Below are positions 1 through 7,507 of a stretch of DNA of 40,358 nt, piece by piece (position 1 is the stretch's first letter; every line of letters starts with the position of its first letter). Source of the stretch: a virus; the IMG/VR virus record IMGVR_UViG_3300008117_000223, positions 1 through 40,358 of that record. One strand, 5' to 3'. Made by a program: the position numbers and the translations under genes. The notes below the pieces were generated by a model. The model was given only the letters and a program-made list of their open reading frames with translations. It did not search any database and was not told the DNA's origin.

Positions 1-1
1 T

Positions 2-106
2 ATGGATGAATGGTTACATCCAAACTTCGTTCATTGCCCTAATGAAAACGAAGGTATAAAACGTATGGGGATAAAAGATAAGATAATACAAATTTTGAAT
101 GGATAA
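2..106 (+). CDS. C-terminal end of an unidentified protein (5' partial)
   Basis: An open frame enters from the left edge and ends at the TAA at 104-106. The 34 visible residues begin MDEWLHPNF and end IIQILNG; the ATG at 2-4 may be internal. The last 8 nt overlap the start of the dCMP deaminase gene, the tight packing seen throughout this window. I do not recognise the family from this fragment. Confidence 0.55.
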   Translation: MDEWLHPNFVHCPNENEGIKRMGIKDKIIQILNG

Positions 107-533
107 TTGGGATAAAAAGTTTATTAAATTATGTAAACACATTTCTGGGTGGAGCAAAGATAAAAATAGAAAAGTTGGTGCTGTTATAGTTGACCAAGAT
201 AACATAGTTTTATCAATGGGTTATAATGGTATACCTAGAGGGTGTGATGATGGTGTTGAGTGTAGGTATGAAAGACCAACAAAATATTTGTTTACTGAAC
301 ACGCAGAAAGAAATGCAATTTATCATGCAGCACGACATGGTGTTTCATTGAAAGGTTGCACATTATATGTAACACTTTTCCCATGTGCCGATTGTGCTAG
401 AGCGTTAATTCAATCTGGTATAACAAGAATAATGGCTCCAGAACCAGATTTAACCCATGAAGTATGGGGTGAACATTTCAAAGCTGCTATTGAAATGATG
501 GAAGAAGCTAAAATTAAAATCGAATTAATTTAA
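99..533 (+). CDS. dCMP deaminase (zinc-dependent cytidine/deoxycytidylate deaminase family)
   Basis: Predicted to deaminate dCMP to dUMP, feeding phage dTMP synthesis. The 144-residue length fits the family. The zinc site is complete: HAE at residues 68-70 (H68 ligand, E70 proton shuttle) and PCADC at 95-99 (C96 and C99 ligands). An N-terminal KVGAVIV strand and YNGIPRG follow the deoxycytidylate deaminase pattern. It starts at the ATG overlapping the upstream gene and ends on TAATG shared with the next gene, so it is in an operon. Family assignment is strong; whether dCTP is the allosteric activator cannot be seen. Confidence 0.93.
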   Translation: MDNWDKKFIKLCKHISGWSKDKNRKVGAVIVDQDNIVLSMGYNGIPRGCDDGVECRYERPTKYLFTEHAERNAIYHAARHGVSLKGCTLYVTLFPCADCARALIQSGITRIMAPEPDLTHEVWGEHFKAAIEMMEEAKIKIELI

Positions 534-709
534 TGAATACAGTTAAAGTAGGAATCGCCAATGTTGGTGAAAATATATATCCAGTTGATATCGTTGAAAA
601 ATGGACACCAACTGATATAGTTTATGCTGGTGATACAATTTTTTTCAAACATGACAATAAATATTATTCAATGAATAGTATGGATTTTCATAAAATTTTT
701 AATTTATAA
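533..709 (+). CDS. Small hypothetical protein, 58 aa
   Basis: Starts at an ATG that shares the A of the dCMP deaminase stop codon (TAATG), implying translational coupling. The product begins MNTVKVGIANV and ends FHKIFNL; it has no membrane segment and no motif I recognise. The centre (PTDIVYAGDTIFFK) looks like small beta-rich phage proteins. Function unknown. Confidence 0.6.
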   Translation: MNTVKVGIANVGENIYPVDIVEKWTPTDIVYAGDTIFFKHDNKYYSMNSMDFHKIFNL

Positions 710-712
710 AAA

Positions 713-811
713 ATGAGTATAATAAGGTCAATAAGAATTAACCATTATGAACACATGGTTAATAGAGGTTGGGATAAAACATATTGGGCGTTAAATAACA
801 TATGTGTATAA
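713..811 (+). pseudogene. N-terminal stub of a HAD-type gene cut off upstream of a homing endonuclease
   Basis: A 32-codon ORF starting MSIIRSIR and containing NRGWDKTYWALN. It aligns with the start of the complete HAD gene at 1649 (KRGWDKGYFMFDIHGT), then loses similarity exactly where the HAD nucleophile motif should begin. Only noncoding AT-rich DNA and the endonuclease gene follow. I read it as the displaced 5' end of a resident HAD gene. The alternative, a real short peptide gene that resembles the HAD N-terminus by chance, is unlikely because four other loci in the window show the same layout. Confidence 0.7.
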
Positions 812-833
812 CTTTACTTTTTTGTGTTTTTTA

Positions 834-850
834 ATATATTTATAATAAAA
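834..850 (+). promoter_or_regulatory. ATATTTAT-type element before homing endonuclease gene
   Basis: ATATATTTATAATAAAA lies 8 nt before the endonuclease ATG. Near-identical elements precede all five endonuclease genes and the gene at 30202, but not the ordinary genes, which use TAnnTTTG. Interpreted as a phage-specific (late-type) promoter; the function is inferred. Confidence 0.5.
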
Positions 851-858
851 ATAAAAAT

Positions 859-1659
859 ATGAAACATAAATGGACTGAAGATGAAATTAATTTTTTAATT
901 AAAGAATATCCTTTAACTGATAGATATTATTGCTCAAATGTTTTAAACATACCAGTTGAACAAATAGTTTATAAGTTAAGAGTTTTAAAAATAAAAAAAG
1001 AAAAAAGTTTAAATTATTTAAAATTTGAAAATATAAATGATTCTTATGTTGCATATATTTTAGGTTTTATGTGGGCTGATGGACATGTTAGAAATGATGG
1101 TAGACATTTTAACGTTGGTGGTGTTAAAGAAGATATTGATGAAATCGAAAATTTATTTTTTAAAGTTGGTAGTTGGGGTAAGTCTATTCAAGATAGAAGT
1201 AAAAGAGGTTGGAAAACAGCTAAATATTTGATTGGTTCAAATAAAGAAATATATAATTTTTTAATTGAACACAATTACGATAAAAAATCATATATTTCAG
1301 CTGATAAAATTTTATCTAAAATACCAGATGATTTAAAACATTATTTTTTCAGAGGTTTGATTGACGGTGATGGTTCGTTTTATTTTAAAGATTATACTAG
1401 ACAGTTTGCTATAACTTCATCATATGACCAAGATTGGACTTATTTTGAAAGATTATGTGAAAATTTGGGTATTAAATATAATATTAAAAGAATAATTAAT
1501 TTTAATAAAAAAACAAAAAAAGAAAATAAAAGTTCAGTTTTACGAATTTTGGGTAAGGAAATTATTAAATTAGGTGAATACATTTATAATGGTGATGATT
1601 TCGGGTTATCAAGGAAAATAAATAAATATAAACAAATAAAAGAAAGTTATGATAACTAG
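859..1659 (+). CDS. LAGLIDADG homing endonuclease
   Basis: A 266-residue double-motif enzyme expected to cut one long DNA target and promote its own spread. The two LAGLIDADG helices are ILGFMWADG (about residues 67-75) and FRGLIDGDG (about 169-177), each ending in the metal-binding Asp. The N-terminal 45 residues (KWTEDEINFLIKEYP) look like a Myb/HTH DNA-binding segment. The stop overlaps the start of the HAD gene at 1649 by 11 nt. Related to the minus-strand endonuclease at 26030-26857. Nucleotide composition is even more AT-rich than its neighbours, typical of a mobile gene. Confidence 0.9.
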   Translation: MKHKWTEDEINFLIKEYPLTDRYYCSNVLNIPVEQIVYKLRVLKIKKEKSLNYLKFENINDSYVAYILGFMWADGHVRNDGRHFNVGGVKEDIDEIENLFFKVGSWGKSIQDRSKRGWKTAKYLIGSNKEIYNFLIEHNYDKKSYISADKILSKIPDDLKHYFFRGLIDGDGSFYFKDYTRQFAITSSYDQDWTYFERLCENLGIKYNIKRIINFNKKTKKENKSSVLRILGKEIIKLGEYIYNGDDFGLSRKINKYKQIKESYDN

Positions 1660-2077
1660 AGCAATTGAAAATTTTTACAATGATAAAGAGAAAAGAGGGT
1701 GGGATAAAGGGTATTTTATGTTCGATATCCATGGTACTATTTTAAAACCAAATTATGAGTATGGAAACATACCTAAAGAGTTTTACCCATTTGCTAAAGA
1801 AACATTACAAATGATTAGCAAAATGAAAGATGTAGTAATGATTCTTTACACATGTTCACATCCACATGAAATTGAACAATATATTGAATATTTTAAAGAG
1901 AATGATATTCATTTTGACTATATCAATGAGAACCCAGAGATACCTACAAATTTAGAAGGGTATGGTAACTACGATAAAAAACCTTACATGAATGTTCTAT
2001 TTGAAGACAAAGCTGGATTCGATGGTGAAAATGATTGGGATAGTGTTTTATGGTTATTAAAAGCAAAAAATGGCTAG
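1649..2077 (+). CDS. HAD-superfamily hydrolase, complete copy
   Basis: The 142-residue protein has a HAD core: motif I at D26-I-H28-G-T30, a YTCS segment matching motif II, and a KKPYMNVLFEDK region in the place of motifs III/IV. The usual second Asp of DxDGT is His here, so the general acid differs from a standard phosphatase and the activity is uncertain. The N-terminus parallels the stub at 713-811. It starts inside the 3' end of the endonuclease gene and overlaps the next gene by 8 nt. Substrate unknown; nucleotide or nucleic-acid 3' phosphates are possible. Confidence 0.75.
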   Translation: MITRAIENFYNDKEKRGWDKGYFMFDIHGTILKPNYEYGNIPKEFYPFAKETLQMISKMKDVVMILYTCSHPHEIEQYIEYFKENDIHFDYINENPEIPTNLEGYGNYDKKPYMNVLFEDKAGFDGENDWDSVLWLLKAKNG

Positions 2078-2447
2078 GATATCTGACATACAAAGATATA
2101 ATCAAACTAGAAAGGATTCGGCAAAAGAATCTCCAGATTTTGATACATTGAAGTTTAAAAACAAAAATGGGGATGTCATGGTTGTTAAACCTCAAGAAGT
2201 TAGAGATGTATTGCATGATTTTATTGACGCTGAGTTTAATTTTTCAAATAACATAACTAAAAATCAAATGAAAGAACGATTTGATTTTAAGTTAAAACAA
2301 ATTGAAAGAACATTGATTGAACATGTTGACGATAAAATAAATAAAATAGTGGAAAGCATATTAGAAAAAACTATTGATAGAATTGTTGAAGAAGAAATTA
2401 ATAGAAGAGTTCAAGAAAAATTAGAAAAAATAAAAAAATGTTTATGA
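2070..2447 (+). CDS. Hypothetical coiled-coil protein, 125 aa
   Basis: Overlaps the HAD gene by 8 nt. The C-terminal two thirds is charged and heptad-like (repeated IDRIVEEE/RRVQEKLEK patterns), predicting a long coiled coil. The N-terminus (MARISDIQRYNQTRK) is basic. It resembles short phage scaffold or adaptor proteins in shape only; no family is recognised. Confidence 0.7.
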   Translation: MARISDIQRYNQTRKDSAKESPDFDTLKFKNKNGDVMVVKPQEVRDVLHDFIDAEFNFSNNITKNQMKERFDFKLKQIERTLIEHVDDKINKIVESILEKTIDRIVEEEINRRVQEKLEKIKKCL

Positions 2448-2749
2448 AAAGAAAAAGAATTATTGGTGTTGTAATATTAATTATATTGTTAGGATTATTC
2501 GCATTAACTGGTTGTGCTGACGCATCTCATGTTCAGCAATGTTTACCAGAAACAGAACATACTTATGGGTTCTGGGGTGGCACATGGCATGGTATGATAA
2601 TGGTTCCATCATTTATTGGTAGTCTTATATGGGACGATGTCGCTGTATATGCTGTTAATAACAATGGTGCTTGGTATGATTTTGGATTTATCGGTGGTTT
2701 TTTTATGATTATAAAACTGTTCACTGGTTATAAAAAAGTAAAAGAATGA
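2444..2749 (+). CDS. Small lipoprotein/membrane protein
   Basis: I chose the ATG at 2444 (ATGA overlap with the previous stop) over the in-frame ATG at 2438. The product starts MKRKRIIGVV, has a hydrophobic signal and a lipobox ALTGC, then a YGFWGGTWHG segment, a second hydrophobic patch and NNNGAWYDFGF before a C-terminal membrane segment. This combination is familiar from small Bacteroidota proteins of unknown function. Likely exported and lipid-anchored in the infected cell. Confidence 0.75.
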   Translation: MKRKRIIGVVILIILLGLFALTGCADASHVQQCLPETEHTYGFWGGTWHGMIMVPSFIGSLIWDDVAVYAVNNNGAWYDFGFIGGFFMIIKLFTGYKKVKE

Positions 2750-3495
2750 AAAAGAAAGTAGTAGTATTTAGTGGTGCTGGAATCAGCAAAGAGTCTGGTG
2801 TTGAAACGTTTAGAGACACTAAAGATGGTTTATGGAATAACCATAAAGTTGAAGACGTTTGTACGTTAGAAGGTTGGAGGAAAGACCGTGAAAAAGTTCT
2901 TAATTTCTACAACGATAGAAGACGACAAATGCCAACAGTTGAACCTAACGATGCACATAAAGCATTGGTTAAATTAGAAGAAGTTTATGACGTTACAATC
3001 ATAACACAAAATGTTGATGATTTGCACGAAAGAGGTGGTTCTAGTAATATTATCCATTTGCATGGTGAATTGACAAAAGCTAGAGGTTCCTTGTATAACC
3101 ATAAACCTAGTCCAGTTGATGAAGTTATTGATATTGGATATAATGACATCAATATTGGTGATAAATGTCCAACAACTGGTTCTCAATTAAGACCACACAT
3201 TGTATGGTTTGGTGAGTATCCTTTTAATGTTGATAAAGCTTATGATGCAGTTTATAACGCTGACGTATTGATAGTAGTTGGGACTAGTTTACAAATAAGT
3301 TATACATTGGACTTGTTGACAAACGTTAGACAACGAGTATCAGATGATAGTAATCCATGTAGAATTATCTACATAGACCCATCGCCAATGAATTATTTAT
3401 CTAACTATGGGTTGAACGTTGAGTATGTAAGAAAAAGTGCTGTAGAAGGCGTTAATGAAGTCGTTGATGAATTATTAAATTTGATAGAAATATAA
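2746..3495 (+). CDS. Sirtuin (Sir2-family NAD-dependent deacylase)
   Basis: 249 residues carrying the full Sir2 core: GAGISKESG (residues 10-18) with FRD after it, TQNVDDLH (87-94), catalytic H106 in HLHG, VWFGE and VGTS. FYNDRR (residues 54-59) places Tyr55 and Arg58 as in the SIRT5/CobB class that removes succinyl/malonyl groups. Only one Cys is seen in the place of the four-Cys zinc module, so the structural zinc is probably absent. It overlaps the upstream gene by ATGA. In phage, such an enzyme could alter host protein acylation or NAD pools; which one is inference. Confidence 0.9.
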   Translation: MKKKVVVFSGAGISKESGVETFRDTKDGLWNNHKVEDVCTLEGWRKDREKVLNFYNDRRRQMPTVEPNDAHKALVKLEEVYDVTIITQNVDDLHERGGSSNIIHLHGELTKARGSLYNHKPSPVDEVIDIGYNDINIGDKCPTTGSQLRPHIVWFGEYPFNVDKAYDAVYNADVLIVVGTSLQISYTLDLLTNVRQRVSDDSNPCRIIYIDPSPMNYLSNYGLNVEYVRKSAVEGVNEVVDELLNLIEI

Positions 3496-3502
3496 ATTTT
3501 TA

Positions 3503-3533
3503 TTGGTTATAACAAGATTAATTAGTATATTAG
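3503..3533 (+). promoter_or_regulatory. Host-type promoter TTG-N20-TATATTAG
   Basis: TTG at 3503-3505 and TATATTAG at 3526-3533, 20-nt spacer, in the gap before the ssDNA-binding gene. Matches the Bacteroidota primary-sigma layout with TTAG replacing TTTG. Confidence 0.55.
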
Positions 3534-3552
3534 TATAAAATAAATAAATAAT

Positions 3553-3924
3553 ATGGAATATTACACTTTTGAAGGAGTTATCAAAGAGATTTTTGATACT
3601 CAAGAATTTAAGAACAATTTCAAGAAAAGAGAAATTGTTTTAGTTACTGATGAGGATTATCCTCAACACATAAAATTTGAATTTACTGATGAGAATGGTA
3701 TCAATAAATTGGATGACCATGCTGAAGGTGAAAAAGTTAAAATTGCTTTCTTATTGAAAGGTAGTGAGTGGCAAGGTAAATACTTTACCAATTTAAGAGG
3801 TGTCGCTATTGCTTTAGCAGATGAACCAACAACTGCTACTAAAACTAAAAAAGACACTAAGAAAGATGTTTTGTCTTCTATGACAATAGTTAACAATAAC
3901 GAAGAAGATGAATTACCATTCTAA
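3553..3924 (+). CDS. DUF3127-type OB-fold ssDNA-binding protein
   Basis: The 123-residue protein has the DUF3127 pattern: GVIKEIFDTQEF, a FKKREIV strand, YPQHIKFEF, and GSEWQGKYFTNL. The tail is acidic and ends EEDELPF, very like the DDDIPF tip that SSB proteins use to recruit partners. Expected to coat ssDNA during phage replication or repair. It has its own promoter and is followed 2 nt later by the next gene. Family recognition is good; the SSB role is inferred from the family and tail. Confidence 0.8.
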   Translation: MEYYTFEGVIKEIFDTQEFKNNFKKREIVLVTDEDYPQHIKFEFTDENGINKLDDHAEGEKVKIAFLLKGSEWQGKYFTNLRGVAIALADEPTTATKTKKDTKKDVLSSMTIVNNNEEDELPF

Positions 3925-3926
3925 TT

Positions 3927-4280
3927 ATGAGTGTTGTTAAGTTTGAGTTAAAAGAAGAACACGTAAAGTTGTTAAAACATTTACGTTGGAGTAAAAACAA
4001 AAACCTTATTGTTAATATTTCTGACGATGAAGATTCAGTTCCGTTTGGTTTTGACACTATTTATGAAGCTATCGATACAATATTAAATGGTAAGCCAGAG
4101 AATTTTGACCCATTTGAAATACATGATGTTGTAGAGTATACTGATGAACAGAAAGCAGAATGGGATAAGTTATATGATGAACTACCGTTAGCGTTAGATG
4201 TCATATTGCACAATAAATCATTTGATTTGGGACATTATAAGACCAAATATCACGACAGAAATTGGAAAAAGATGAATTAA
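3927..4280 (+). CDS. Hypothetical protein, 117 aa
   Basis: Starts 2 nt after the ssDNA-binding gene, so probably co-transcribed with it. Soluble, acidic, starts MSVVKFELKEEHVKLL and contains VPFGFDTIYEAIDTIL. No recognised motif. Its stop codon lies in the loop of the following terminator hairpin, so it closes this operon. Confidence 0.65.
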   Translation: MSVVKFELKEEHVKLLKHLRWSKNKNLIVNISDDEDSVPFGFDTIYEAIDTILNGKPENFDPFEIHDVVEYTDEQKAEWDKLYDELPLALDVILHNKSFDLGHYKTKYHDRNWKKMN

Positions 4281-4296
4281 TTTTCATCTTTTTTTT
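4266..4296 (+). terminator. Rho-independent terminator
   Basis: AAAAAGATGAA (4266-4276) pairs with TTCATCTTTTT (4283-4293), followed by more T. It surrounds the stop codon of the gene at 3927. Confidence 0.75.
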
Positions 4297-4325
4297 GTTT
4301 ATATGAAAAATTATTCATACATTTG
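4295..4325 (+). promoter_or_regulatory. Host-type promoter TTG-N20-TACATTTG
   Basis: TTG at 4295-4297 and TACATTTG at 4318-4325. The -33 element sits in the T-tract of the preceding terminator, so terminator and promoter are packed end to end. Confidence 0.75.
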
Positions 4326-4346
4326 TATTAATTAAAATTTATAACT

Positions 4347-4538
4347 ATGAAAAATGTAAAAAGTTACTGTATCATAAAGAAAGTGATACAACCAAATGGT
4401 AAAACATTAAACGTGTTGATGTTGGATATTAACACAGAAGTATTGGAATTTGATAACTTACCAGATGCTGAAAAGTTTGCAGCGTTAATGACTCAGAACT
4501 CTGATTCTGGTTGGGAATACATCGTAAAAGAAATATAA
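4347..4538 (+). CDS. Hypothetical protein, 63 aa
   Basis: First gene after the promoter at 4295-4325. Starts MKNVKSYCIIKK and ends SGWEYIVKEI; predicted small alpha/beta, no membrane segment. Ends on TAATG shared with the next gene. Function unknown. Confidence 0.6.
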   Translation: MKNVKSYCIIKKVIQPNGKTLNVLMLDINTEVLEFDNLPDAEKFAALMTQNSDSGWEYIVKEI

Positions 4539-4705
4539 TGCAACAGTTTTTATTATATTTCCTAGGTTACTTTTTATTATTCAGAGCAATAGATTTGGGT
4601 AGAGTAGAAAGTGAAAGATATAGCCTTTTCAGCAAAGAAGGGTTTATTCAATATCTTATGGTTATGGGTGCTTCAATAGTCCTTGAATGGGCTTGTAAAA
4701 TGTAA
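4538..4705 (+). CDS. Small membrane protein, 55 aa
   Basis: I prefer the ATG at 4538 (coupled TAATG) to the upstream in-frame ATG at 4511, which lies inside the previous gene. The product starts MQQFLLYFLGYFLLF and has two hydrophobic stretches (residues 2-16 and about 36-52). Function unknown. Confidence 0.6.
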   Translation: MQQFLLYFLGYFLLFRAIDLGRVESERYSLFSKEGFIQYLMVMGASIVLEWACKM

Positions 4706-4715
4706 AAAATAAAAT

Positions 4716-5702
4716 ATGAATCAATCGTTATTATTTACCTTAGATGGTAAAATAGAATTGGCTGAAGCCATTCTACAGTCAGCTAATTTATTTAGCACGG
4801 AACATGAAATTAGTTTAGGTTATTTAAACAAACAAAAATTCTCCGATGGTGAGTTATGTGTTGATTTCACTGACTCAGTTAGAGGTAAATCTGTGTTTTT
4901 GTTATCTAGTCCAAACACGTCAGATGCAATCATTAATTTAGCTTTGGCTATTGATGCGGCTAAACGTGGTGGTGCTAAAGAAATCATTCCTATCTTACCA
5001 TATTTTCCATATGCTAGACAAGATAAGAAAGACCAAAGCAGAGGACCAATTGGTGCTAAAGTAATGGCTGAAATAATTGAACAACGTGGTGCAACATCAG
5101 TAATCACTTTTGATTTACATGCTGACCAAATCCAAGGGTTCTTTAACATCCCAGTTACACACATTGAGGGTAAACACGTATTTGATAGTTATATTTTTGA
5201 AACTATTAAAGCGTATAACCACAACGAAGTAGTATTGTGTGGTCCAGATGCTGGTTCTGGTAAACGTGTTAAACGTATGCGTGACCAAATCAATAAACGT
5301 TACGATGTTAATTTAAACATTGTGATGATTGATAAAACTAGAAAACAAGCCAACGTAATTGATGAAATGATTATCATTGGTGATGTTAAAGGTAAGCATG
5401 TCGTTATATTAGATGATATGGTTGACACCGCTGGAACATTATGTAAAGCAGCTGAAGTGTTAAAAGATGCTGGTGCTAAGACTGTTACAGCAGTAATCGC
5501 ACATGGTGTGTTATCTGGTCCAGCATACAATCGCATAGAAAACTCAATGCTAACAGAATTGGTTATTAGTGATTCATTAGAAACAATTGAAGAGCAAAAA
5601 ATAACAGTTGTTAGCGTTGCACAACAAATTGGTATGGCTGTATCAGCATCAATAAATAATTTAAGCTACGAAGCATTAAAATCAATTAAAACGGTATATT
5701 AA
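4716..5702 (+). CDS. prs: Ribose-phosphate pyrophosphokinase (PRPP synthetase family)
   Basis: 328 residues, the normal length. It has FSDGELCVDF, YFPYARQDKK, DLHADQIQGFF, a DKTRKQANV flexible-loop region, and the PRPP-binding loop ILDDMVDTAGT. It should make PRPP from ribose-5-phosphate and ATP for nucleotide and NAD synthesis. Related phage enzymes in NAD-restoring pathways use ADP-ribose as acceptor, so an Adps-like activity is possible and cannot be excluded from motifs. The sirtuin about 1 kb upstream also uses NAD. Followed by a coupled small gene (TAATGG). Confidence 0.92.
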   Translation: MNQSLLFTLDGKIELAEAILQSANLFSTEHEISLGYLNKQKFSDGELCVDFTDSVRGKSVFLLSSPNTSDAIINLALAIDAAKRGGAKEIIPILPYFPYARQDKKDQSRGPIGAKVMAEIIEQRGATSVITFDLHADQIQGFFNIPVTHIEGKHVFDSYIFETIKAYNHNEVVLCGPDAGSGKRVKRMRDQINKRYDVNLNIVMIDKTRKQANVIDEMIIIGDVKGKHVVILDDMVDTAGTLCKAAEVLKDAGAKTVTAVIAHGVLSGPAYNRIENSMLTELVISDSLETIEEQKITVVSVAQQIGMAVSASINNLSYEALKSIKTVY

Positions 5703-5836
5703 TGGATAATAATAAATTTAATTTTAACAACACAACGCTATTGCAAATAGCATTGGTTGGTGGTATTGTAACTCTAGCAGCGTTGGGTGTGAACGGTTGG
5801 GGTTGGTTAGTTTTCGCACTAGTATTAACATTATAA
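5702..5836 (+). CDS. Small membrane protein, 44 aa
   Basis: Starts on the last base of the prs stop codon. The first 14 residues are polar (MDNNKFNFNN); the rest is one or two hydrophobic spans with Gly/Trp (GVNGWGWLVFAL). Likely a single small inner-membrane protein; function unknown. Confidence 0.6.
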   Translation: MDNNKFNFNNTTLLQIALVGGIVTLAALGVNGWGWLVFALVLTL

Positions 5837-5847
5837 AAAATAAAAAG

Positions 5848-5940
5848 ATGAGTCATTTTGCAGTATTAGTTTATATTTATATTAAAAACAGTTTAATATG
5901 GAATATAAAAATTTTAAAAATGTACCAGCGATTTATTTGA
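5848..5940 (+). pseudogene. N-terminal stub of a MSHF-type gene before a GIY-YIG endonuclease
   Basis: The first eight codons, MSHFAVLV (5848-5871), match the start of the full gene at 6613 (MSHFCVLVIGDN). The next base begins the ATATTTAT element of the endonuclease, and the frame then runs on with no homology to a TGA. Only the eight codons are informative. Read with the other four stubs, this is a displaced 5' gene end. Confidence 0.65.
5871..5889 (+). promoter_or_regulatory. ATATTTAT-type element before homing endonuclease gene
   Basis: TTATATTTATATTAAAAA, 8 nt before the endonuclease ATG and starting exactly where stub homology ends. Same class as 834-850. Confidence 0.5.
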
Positions 5941-6587
5941 TAAAATGTTTAATAAATAATAAAATATATGTCGGTTCATCAGTTAATTTAAGAAATAGAA
6001 TTAATAGACATTATAATGATTTAATTAATAATAAACACGCATCGAATCATTTACAAAATGCTTTTAATTTATATGGTAATGAAAATTTTATAGTTGAAGT
6101 GTTAGTTTATTGTGATAGAGAAAATATTCTACAACAAGAACAATATTTTTTAGATAAATTAAAACCATGGGACAGACTTATAGGGTATAATACTTGTGAA
6201 ATAGCTGGGTCACCAAGTAAAAGAGTTTTAACTGAAGACCAAAAGAAAAAGATTAGTGATTCATTAAAAGGTAGGATTGTCTCAGAAGAAACAAGAAAAA
6301 AAATAGGTGATTCAAATAGAGGTAAAATACAACCTAAAGAAGCTGTTGAGAAATCTAGATTGGCAAATATAGGTAGAAAACAAAATGAAGATACTATTGA
6401 AAAAAAGTCTAAAAAATATTCTTTTATTGATAAAGAAGGGAAAATTTATATTGGTACTAATCTAAAAAGATTTGCTGATGAACATGGATTACATAGATTT
6501 AATTTAAGTAAAGTTTTAAGTGGTGAAAGAAAATCACACAAAGGGTTTAAAAAATACAATGGGGATACTGAAAACAAAATAGAGTAA
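5898..6587 (+). CDS. GIY-YIG homing endonuclease with NUMOD3 repeats
   Basis: 229 residues. The GIY-YIG domain is at residues 9-95: AIYLI and IYVGSS are the two signature strands, NLRNR carries the catalytic Arg, and LQQEQYFL the metal-binding Glu. Residues about 115-165 hold NUMOD3-like repeats (LTEDQKKKISDSLKGR, SEETRKKIGDSNRGK), and the C-terminus a NUMOD1/HTH-like unit ending SHKGFKKY. These DNA-recognition modules are typical of mobile phage endonucleases. Sits between a gene stub and the complete gene. Confidence 0.92.
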   Translation: MEYKNFKNVPAIYLIKCLINNKIYVGSSVNLRNRINRHYNDLINNKHASNHLQNAFNLYGNENFIVEVLVYCDRENILQQEQYFLDKLKPWDRLIGYNTCEIAGSPSKRVLTEDQKKKISDSLKGRIVSEETRKKIGDSNRGKIQPKEAVEKSRLANIGRKQNEDTIEKKSKKYSFIDKEGKIYIGTNLKRFADEHGLHRFNLSKVLSGERKSHKGFKKYNGDTENKIE

Positions 6588-6612
6588 GTAAAATAAAAAA
6601 AAAATAAATAAA

Positions 6613-7497
6613 ATGTCACATTTTTGCGTCCTTGTTATCGGTGATAACGTTGAAGAACAATTAGCTAAGTACGATGAAAACATTGAAATGCCTAAGTATG
6701 TAAAATATACTAAAGAGCAGCTAATTGAAAACGAGAAAAAAGAAATAGAAGAGTATAAGAATGGTACTTATGCTAAGTATTTAGCTGACCCAGTTAAATA
6801 TGCTGAAAATTCTAATGAAGGTCATTTGGAATACGTTAAGAATATATTCCCTAAAAAAATGGAAATGAGTGATGAAGAGCTTTACGCTGAAGCCATTAAA
6901 TACTATGAACCAGAAGATTTAGGTCCAAATGGTGAAGTATATTCAACATACAATCCAGATTCTAAATGGGATTGGTATGAAGTAGGTGGTCGTTGGGCTG
7001 GTACGATTGTAGTAAAAGACGGTGTTGAAATTGATGAACCAAATTTTTCATGGGGTTGGCGTGCAGAAGATAGAGAGAAAGTAATCGCTGAAGGTTATAA
7101 GACTGATTCAGCATATGTTAGAGATATTGATTTTTCTAAAATGCATAGAACAGAAGAAGATTACAACGAAGCGTTACGTTATTGGGAGTTGATTGTTGAG
7201 GGTGCTGAACCTAAAAACGAAGATGAGAAAAACCAAGTTAAATGGAACTGGCATAAACCAGAGTATTACACTGAAAGATACAAGAATAAAGAAACGTATG
7301 CAAAATGTCGTTCTTCATTTAGTTTGTGGGCTGTTGTAAAAGATGGTGTTTGGTACGAGAAAGGTAGTATGGGTTTTTGGGCGATGTCTGATGAAACACA
7401 TGATGAAGCTGTTGATTGGGAATTGAATTTCTATGACCGATTTATCAAAGACTTACCAGAAGATACATTGATAACTGTGGTTGATTGCCACATTTAA
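6613..7497 (+). CDS. MSHF-type phage protein, complete copy, 294 aa
   Basis: Belongs to a widespread but uncharacterised phage family that begins MSHFxVLVIGD, has a WDWYEVGGRW motif in the middle (about residue 117-126) and ends LPEDTLITVVDCHI. The charged helical region at residues 40-105 is probably an insertion relative to shorter members. Cytoplasmic; no catalytic motif identified. The N-terminus is diverged from the stub at 5848, consistent with replacement by another allele. Confidence 0.7.
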   Translation: MSHFCVLVIGDNVEEQLAKYDENIEMPKYVKYTKEQLIENEKKEIEEYKNGTYAKYLADPVKYAENSNEGHLEYVKNIFPKKMEMSDEELYAEAIKYYEPEDLGPNGEVYSTYNPDSKWDWYEVGGRWAGTIVVKDGVEIDEPNFSWGWRAEDREKVIAEGYKTDSAYVRDIDFSKMHRTEEDYNEALRYWELIVEGAEPKNEDEKNQVKWNWHKPEYYTERYKNKETYAKCRSSFSLWAVVKDGVWYEKGSMGFWAMSDETHDEAVDWELNFYDRFIKDLPEDTLITVVDCHI

Positions 7498-7507
7498 AAA
7501 CAAGTGT

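Noticed and set aside
1944-2216. Minus-strand open frames such as this one, and about 25 others under + strand genes
   Set aside because: They are antisense or shifted shadows of strong genes, with Ile/Leu/Ser-rich compositions and no motifs.
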